NCBI GenBank assembly: GCA_022360235.1
Contig: JAKSDE010000314.1
Coordinates: 1-5,140 of the forward strand
Reading direction: 5' to 3'
Length of the DNA stretch: 5,140 nucleotides
DNA from: Cytophagales bacterium
Lineage (GTDB): Bacteria > Bacteroidota > Bacteroidia > Cytophagales > Amoebophilaceae
Shown here: positions 1 through 3,272 of the stretch, piece after piece
Layout: the number at the start of each line of letters is the position of its first letter
Numbering within the stretch: position 1 is the first letter of the stretch
Program-made: the position numbers and the translations under genes
The notes under the pieces: model-generated
Seen by the model: only the letters and a program-made list of their open reading frames with translations
Told to the model about the DNA's origin: nothing
Databases searched by the model: none

Positions 1-664
1 GACTTGACGGGGGGAGCATCTTTCTCAGCGTATTGATCTAATAAAGCTTTGACAGCAGGTAGCTGGGCAATATTGGGCGCAGCCTTGACCACCCTATCAC
101 GTAGTTTGCTGTAAGTCTCTCTGCTAGCAAGAAGTTTGCTGTAAAGCCGATCTCGCTCTCCTGGTGCGGGAGCAGCCAGTACAAAACGAAAAAAGCTAGC
201 TATGTCCTCTGCTGGTCGCTTAGAAAGTACTGCTAGCATTGCTTCTGTGTTGTAAAATAGCTTGCGATATAGGTCTCTACCAAAACTACCAATGTTATGT
301 TCGTTTTCCCTACTGGCTCCTATAGCAATATCAATGTATTTATTATAGTAGGCTGCTTTGTCAATATATCTTAAATGATAAAAAAGCCCAAAAGGGTCTG
401 CTGGGTCATCTTTTTTAAGTAAAAGCCCCCCCACCTATCCGACGAGGGAAGTAAAAGGCCTTGAAAGTCTGAAACGAAGAAGGGAAAGCTTTAAAAAATA
501 GCTGTTCATACTGCGCCCGTTCTTCTTTAGTACTACTAATAGTTTTCTTATGGTAGGTCTTTAACGCTTCGGCCTGCTCTTTGATACTGGTATATTTTTC
601 CTTGCACTGGGCATGCCCCCAAGTAATGCTCAAAGAGCATAGCAATAGTAGATAAATGTTTCAT
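1..664 (-). pseudogene. Frameshifted gene for an exported helical protein, cut by the left edge
   Basis: The only ATG in a good place is at 664, but its frame gives 38 codons and stops at 548. The frame one base over has no ATG. It encodes a clear signal peptide (NIYLLLLCSLSITWGHA, from base 660), then a hydrophilic helical region to about 427. There a run of seven G (425..431) puts it out of frame and it stops at 415. Reading six G instead joins it to a frame that stays open to base 1 and adds over 140 residues, including the segments YYNKYIDIAIG, AMLAVLSKRPAEDIASFFRF and YSKLLASRETYSKLRDR. Deleting one A after the ATG and one G in the run thus restores an exported protein of at least about 220 residues. 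The LSKRP...SFF segment reminds me of unnamed Bacteroidota proteins found near toxin genes, but I cannot name the family. Its C-terminus and any partner gene lie beyond base 1. Two indels favour decay; a sequencing error or a slippery G tract remains possible. Confidence 0.72.
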
Positions 665-689
665 GGATTCTCTTGGTTTATTCTTGTTT

Positions 690-720
690 ATTTTTTTCCT
701 TTCAGATGAAGAAAAATATA
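690..720 (-). promoter_or_regulatory. Degenerate copy of the conserved upstream block, before the broken gene
   Basis: The minus strand reads ATTTTTCTTCATCTGAAAGG, ending about 30 bases before the ATG at 664. The same CATCTGAAA core, with a TTTTTCTT flank, lies upstream of the exported gene at 2533..2922, and the core alone lies upstream of 1265..1720. Alignment with the 2955 copy continues further upstream into a shared TCGATTT (around 728..734 versus about 2978..2984). Unlike the other two copies, no TAnnTTTG box follows at the right distance, so this copy may be inactive or may use another -7 element. Confidence 0.4.
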
Positions 721-803
721 AAACGCATCGATTTACCATAAGTGCTGTAAGCCATACCCCTACAACAGCCCACCTCCTACGCCAATAGGCTATGGATAGA
801 GGA

Positions 804-826
804 GTCCTGAATTACAAACTCAGGAC
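804..826. repeat. REP-like hairpin, copy 1
   Basis: This inverted repeat pairs GTCCTGA with TCAGGAC. With one A/C mismatch it extends to TT/AA around an ACA loop. It lies 41 bases past the stop codon of the gene at 868..1251. It belongs to the same family as the copies at 1813..1833, 1846..1864 and 3022..3040 and is likewise followed on the plus strand by an AGC motif. No T-run follows on the minus strand, so a classical intrinsic terminator for the genes here is not supported. Confidence 0.75.
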
Positions 827-867
827 AGCCTTTTCGTCTTTTATGGGTAAACTAAGGAGAGCGGGGG

Positions 868-1251
868 TTAATCATTCCTCAATATTCCTGCAATTGCAAT
901 AAAAAAATCTCTGAATACTACATAAAACAAGTCTCCTTTGTCTTCTTTGTCTTCTTTATTTGCTGGTACTAATAATACATCTACAGTCTCTTCAAATTTT
1001 TCCCATTCCATATCCCACAAGTTATCTTTATAGAATGGAAAAAAAGCCTCTCGATAAAATACAGATATGATAGCACCATTCTTAGTTGTAATCCTCCAAG
1101 GAACTTTATGATTACCCACAAACTCGTTTGGATGCCCTTCATTTTGAAGAGCTAAATCCTTGTTTAGAAGGGATTGAATATCCATACCTAATTTAAAATC
1201 TGTGGTATTAAATTTTTCGTCCCATTTCCAGTATTTTTTAATTACATTCAT
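868..1251 (-). CDS. Probable immunity protein for the effector at 1265..1720
   Basis: This gene encodes a 127-residue protein with no signal peptide and a clearly acidic composition. I do not recognise the family. Visible segments are an aromatic N-terminus (KKYWKWDEKF, residues 5-14), a WRITTKNGA stretch (52-60), an aromatic FYREAFFPFYKD (65-76), a short KEDKEDKGD acidic repeat (99-107) and a hydrophobic C-terminal helix-like FRDFFIAIAGIL (113-124). It starts 13 bases after the stop of the exported protein encoded by 1265..1720, in the same orientation, and is followed by a hairpin repeat. A small, cytosolic, acidic, unrecognised protein directly after a secreted protein with a variable C-terminus is the usual layout of an immunity gene; this role is inferred from position. 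The ATG at 1251 is the only start close to the upstream stop. No strong Shine-Dalgarno is visible. Confidence 0.8.
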   Translation of the reverse strand: MNVIKKYWKWDEKFNTTDFKLGMDIQSLLNKDLALQNEGHPNEFVGNHKVPWRITTKNGAIISVFYREAFFPFYKDNLWDMEWEKFEETVDVLLVPANKEDKEDKGDLFYVVFRDFFIAIAGILRND

Positions 1252-1264
1252 AATTTAGAAGACG

Positions 1265-1720
1265 TTAATTACCATTTAAGAAGGCATTATCACCAGCTTT
1301 CAGAGCCTCTGGCGTATACAAATGTTTCTCAAAGTCTCTGATGTATTCTATTCCATAGTCTTTTAAAGCCTGTACATGTGCTGCTTTGTAGCTCATACCT
1401 TTAGACATCAATTCCATCTCTCTCAATTCGTGGGCATAAAAGTTTAGATCGGTCACTGTCGCTTGCATCTCTCCTTTAGCTATCTTTTCTAACCTACTAA
1501 CCATAGCATCATTTGCAGCATCTATATCCAGTTTTGATAAATGAGATTTAATTTTTTTTATGCCTGGGGTGTTAATTTTTAAATTCTTTGCAGGGACAGG
1601 AGGAGTAATCACGCCCTTAGCTCCTTCTCTTGCACTTACGTACTGTTTGGCTACTCCAAAAGTTGGGCTGCTTGCCATCAGCAAGTGCAGGGATAAAACG
1701 AGGTAAAGCCATTTTTTCAT
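1265..1720 (-). CDS. Exported protein with HELRE-type C-terminal domain, probable small toxin
   Basis: This gene encodes 151 residues. Residues 1-22 form a Sec signal peptide (MKKW, then the hydrophobic LYLVLSLHLLMASSPTF), with cleavage probably near FG/VAKQ. Residues 23-37 (VAKQYVSAREGAKGV) almost match those of the protein at 2533..2922, after which the two are unrelated. A proline- and lysine-rich linker (38-60) leads to a helical C-terminal domain with YAHELRE (95-101), Y111, AAH (113-115), ALKDYG (118-123) and LYTPEAL (134-140). The H-E-x-x-E plus A-H arrangement resembles C-terminal tips of RHS and other polymorphic toxins as I remember them, but I cannot give a family number or an activity. 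HELRE is not the zinc-protease HExxH motif. The immunity candidate at 868..1251 follows after 13 bases. The ATG at 1720 is supported by the signal peptide beginning there. Its expression is probably driven by the promoter-like block at 1725..1754. Confidence 0.82.
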   Translation of the reverse strand: MKKWLYLVLSLHLLMASSPTFGVAKQYVSAREGAKGVITPPVPAKNLKINTPGIKKIKSHLSKLDIDAANDAMVSRLEKIAKGEMQATVTDLNFYAHELREMELMSKGMSYKAAHVQALKDYGIEYIRDFEKHLYTPEALKAGDNAFLNGN

Positions 1721-1754
1721 CTAACAAAGTTACCGATTTTAACCTTTTTTCAGA
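1610..1754 (-). repeat. Duplicated promoter plus secretory-leader cassette, copy 1
   Basis: About 145 bases covering the upstream block and the first 37 codons of the exported protein are closely repeated at 2812..2958. The protein identity over the 37 residues is 27 of 37, and the non-coding part (CATCTGAAA through TTAG before the ATG) is also conserved with few changes. Similarity ends sharply after the GV at residues 36-37, where the two proteins become unrelated. This suggests that different C-terminal domains have been attached to one leader. Confidence 0.75.
1725..1754 (-). promoter_or_regulatory. Bacteroidota-type promoter for the 1265..1720 / 868..1251 pair
   Basis: The minus strand carries TCTG (1754..1751), an 18-base AT-rich spacer, then TAACTTTG (1732..1725), a full match to the TAnnTTTG -7 element known in Bacteroidota. 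TCTG is a 3-of-4 match to the -33 TTTG box. The -7 box ends only four bases before the ATG, so transcription would begin at or just inside the start codon, giving a leaderless or near-leaderless mRNA. The block is conserved at 2927..2958. Confidence 0.45.
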
Positions 1755-1812
1755 TGCCCGGAGATGCTAATGACCTGTTACTTCAAAAGGCCTCCATGTA
1801 CTGTAAGATAAT

Positions 1813-1833
1813 TCCTGAGTTGCAAACTCAGGA
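1813..1833. repeat. REP-like hairpin, copy 2
   Basis: This is a perfect 9-base-pair stem, TCCTGAGTT / AACTCAGGA, around a GCA loop, followed on the plus strand by TAGC. It lies in the gap between the gene at 1883..2536 and the promoter at 1725..1754, 12 bases from copy 3. No T-run follows on the minus strand. Confidence 0.82.
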
Positions 1834-1845
1834 TAGCTTGGGAGG

Positions 1846-1864
1846 CCTGAGTTACAAACTCAGG
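1846..1864. repeat. REP-like hairpin, copy 3
   Basis: This is a perfect 8-base-pair stem, CCTGAGTT / AACTCAGG, around an ACA loop, followed on the plus strand by ATAGCTGG. It begins 18 bases past the stop codon of the gene at 1883..2536. Its near-identity with copy 2 next to it suggests a local duplication or a paired REP arrangement. Confidence 0.82.
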
Positions 1865-1882
1865 ATAGCTGGGACTAACCTT

Positions 1883-2536
1883 CTAGCGATAAGGAATCCT
1901 ATTCTTATATGCTGGTGGCAGCCACTTTGATAGTTCATGTTCTTCTTGCTGCGATATTTTAATTTCTTTTCTAAAAAATGATCTATATTCTGAAGCAAAT
2001 CCTATAATATTTAATGGATCTTGGTATTCATTGGCTGAATACCTTCCCCAAACCCCACTTTCACTAAAAAGAAAATATTCTTTATGGAACATTTCAAAAA
2101 GTATAGAAGATATAAAATTACCACTTATTAACTCTTTCCAAGAAATATTTGTTGGATACTTCATACGAAACGGAGGTTCATCAAGCTTTCCACCAAACGT
2201 ATTTTCTATAACTACAAAATGTTTATCTCCTAGGCTAAGCATACATTTTTGTAATTCTTTAAAGTCAACTTCTTCAAGTAAAACACCCCCTCGTAGAGCA
2301 AGTAACTCATATTGCTCAGAAAAAACTTGTGCTGGCAATCCTTTTTCTTGATTAATAAAGATCTTGTCTTGTATGGGCTGCCATTCTTTGTCGTACACTG
2401 CTTGAGACAACCAATATTTTTCTAAATAGCTCTTTGCTAATTTCTTATCTCCCCACTCTGATTCAGGAATCATATGTGAATACATGTGATACCCCAATAG
2501 AGAGTATTTCTCAATATGGTGCTCGTACTCTATCAT
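1883..2536 (-). CDS. Probable immunity protein for the effector at 2533..2922
   Basis: This gene encodes a 217-residue soluble protein without a signal peptide. Its ATG overlaps the TGA of the exported protein upstream (ATGA, bases 2533..2536), which indicates translational coupling. Recognisable landmarks are SEWGDKKLAKSYLEKYW (26-42), ALRGGVLLEEVDF (80-92), HFVVIENTFGG (106-116), and a strongly patterned HKEYFLFSES then GVWGRYSANEYQDPLNIIGF (151-180), followed by a charged helix and WLPPAYKNRIPYR at the end. The G-x-W-G-x-Y-x-A-N...PL-x-I-I-G-F signature recalls immunity-type proteins of Bacteroidota, but I cannot name the family. The role rests on that likeness and on the overlap with a secreted partner. 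A hairpin repeat follows 18 bases after the stop. Confidence 0.83.
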   Translation of the reverse strand: MIEYEHHIEKYSLLGYHMYSHMIPESEWGDKKLAKSYLEKYWLSQAVYDKEWQPIQDKIFINQEKGLPAQVFSEQYELLALRGGVLLEEVDFKELQKCMLSLGDKHFVVIENTFGGKLDEPPFRMKYPTNISWKELISGNFISSILFEMFHKEYFLFSESGVWGRYSANEYQDPLNIIGFASEYRSFFRKEIKISQQEEHELSKWLPPAYKNRIPYR

Positions 2537-2922
2537 GGATTTATCCTTACTTTATATAATTGGCCTGCTTTATTAATATCTAAGGTGAACTCGCCAGTCG
2601 TTTTGGAGATATGTTTAAATAGTTCTGTACCGTCTGGCAATCTAACTGCTCCACTCGGCAGTTTCTGTCCTCCTTGGGAAAGAGTTTTAAAAATAGCTTC
2701 GCCGTTCCCCTTGATGGTTGTTTGTAAAACTTGATTAGACCTTTCTAGCTGTTTAAAAGTACTGGAATTGATAAGGCTTTCAACGCTATTGAATTGATTA
2801 AAGAGCTTAGGTACCCCCCTAGCGCCTTCTCTTGCACTTACGTCTTGTTTTGCAACAGCAAAAACTAGACTACTTGCCATCAGCAAGTACAGGGAGAAAA
2901 CGATAGCTACCCATTTTTTCAT
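2533..2922 (-). CDS. Exported small protein with variable C-terminal tip, probable toxin
   Basis: This gene encodes 129 residues. A Sec signal peptide (MKKW, then VAIVFSLYLLMASSLVFA) ends near residue 22, and the mature start VAKQDVSAREGARGV (23-37) is shared with the protein at 1265..1720. Residues 38-70 form a helical linker. The last 55 or so residues look beta-rich and basic: GNGEAIFKTL (72-81), LPSGAVRLPDGTE (88-100), H104, TTGEFTLDIN (108-117) and YKVRINP at the terminus. The LPDGT...H...TTG...LDI...YKVR pattern resembles short toxin tips seen in polymorphic toxins, but I cannot assign a family or reaction. The candidate immunity gene overlaps its stop codon by 4 bases. The protein is too short to be a self-delivering toxin such as an RHS or CDI protein, so after Sec export it would need another route or would act in the periplasm or outside. 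The ATG at 2922 is fixed by the signal peptide and the duplicate leader. Confidence 0.82.
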   Translation of the reverse strand: MKKWVAIVFSLYLLMASSLVFAVAKQDVSAREGARGVPKLFNQFNSVESLINSSTFKQLERSNQVLQTTIKGNGEAIFKTLSQGGQKLPSGAVRLPDGTELFKHISKTTGEFTLDINKAGQLYKVRINP

Positions 2923-2958
2923 CTAAGAAAGTTACGGATTTTAACTTTTCTTTTCAGA
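2812..2958 (-). repeat. Duplicated promoter plus secretory-leader cassette, copy 2
   Basis: This is the partner of 1610..1754. The upstream CATCTGAAA core, the TTAAAATCCG spacer, the TAACTTT box and the TTAG just before the ATG are all repeated, as is the coding region to residue 37. Differences are scattered substitutions plus a 2-base change in spacer length, so this is an old duplication under constraint rather than a fresh copy. Confidence 0.75.
2927..2958 (-). promoter_or_regulatory. Bacteroidota-type promoter for the 2533..2922 / 1883..2536 pair
   Basis: The minus strand shows TCTG (2958..2955), a 20-base AT-rich spacer and TAACTTTC (2934..2927), one mismatch from TAnnTTTG. As in the other copy, the -7 box lies four bases before the ATG, which implies a leaderless or very short leader. 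Conservation of both boxes and of the spacer TTAAAATC with the 1725..1754 copy is the main support. Confidence 0.42.
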
Positions 2959-3021
2959 TGAAAGAAAAATAGAAAGCTCGATTTTGAGGAATAAAGCAGG
3001 GTGCGGGGGAAGGTGAGGAGC

Positions 3022-3040
3022 CCTGAGTGGAAAACGCAGG
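3022..3040. repeat. REP-like hairpin, copy 4 (diverged)
   Basis: CCTGAGT pairs with ACGCAGG with one mismatch around a GGAAA loop, followed on the plus strand by the same ATAGCTGG as copy 3. It lies 27 bases past the stop of the gene at 3068..3271. It is the weakest hairpin of the four but clearly the same family by its flank. Confidence 0.6.
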
Positions 3041-3067
3041 ATAGCTGGCCTGTTGGAACCTGTAAAT

Positions 3068-3271
3068 TTACTTCACTTCCTCCCAAGCATCTAAAGGAAC
3101 TCCGTAGTCTTCATAAGCTTGTTCTTTGCACATATCAACGTTATCCTGTAGTTCATCCCTGAAACCCTTTCCTGATTTTTCTATATACATATAGGCACCC
3201 ACTTCAGGGAAATCTTCTTCTATGAGGAAGGTAAAATCCTTATGTCTAGCCTTGAATTTCTTATAATTCAT
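3068..3271 (-). CDS. Small probable immunity protein for the coiled-coil toxin
   Basis: This gene encodes 67 acidic residues starting MNYKKFKARHKDFTFL, with no signal peptide. The ATG at 3271 is chosen because it begins one base after the TAA of the large protein (TAACATG), which indicates coupled translation; the open frame extends upstream to 3385 only because it overlaps the end of that gene. The centre reads EEDFPEVGAYMYIE (17-30) and the C-terminal half FRDELQDNVDMCKEQAYEDYGVPLDAWEEV, with a likely beta-hairpin then helices. The pattern LQD...A.E.YGVP.D.W is one I recall in small proteins encoded next to polymorphic-toxin tips, but I know no family name. Role as partner of the PHIH-domain protein is inferred from coupling and size. 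Confidence 0.82.
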   Translation of the reverse strand: MNYKKFKARHKDFTFLIEEDFPEVGAYMYIEKSGKGFRDELQDNVDMCKEQAYEDYGVPLDAWEEVK

Positions 3272-3272
3272 G

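Noticed and set aside
944..961. Tandem TTTGTCTTC in the 868..1251 gene as a slippage site
   Set aside because: It is only two copies of a 9-base unit, in frame (KEDKED), so gain or loss would merely change three residues.
804..1864. Hairpins read as Rho-independent terminators
   Set aside because: The stems are good, but no T-run follows any of them on the transcribed (minus) strand.
2031..2351. Plus-strand open frame of 106 codons
   Set aside because: It lies wholly opposite the 217-residue partner gene, whose minus-strand frame has coherent protein features; this one has none.
2516..2734. Plus-strand open frame of 72 codons
   Set aside because: It is antisense to the end of the exported effector gene and has no start-site or neighbour support.
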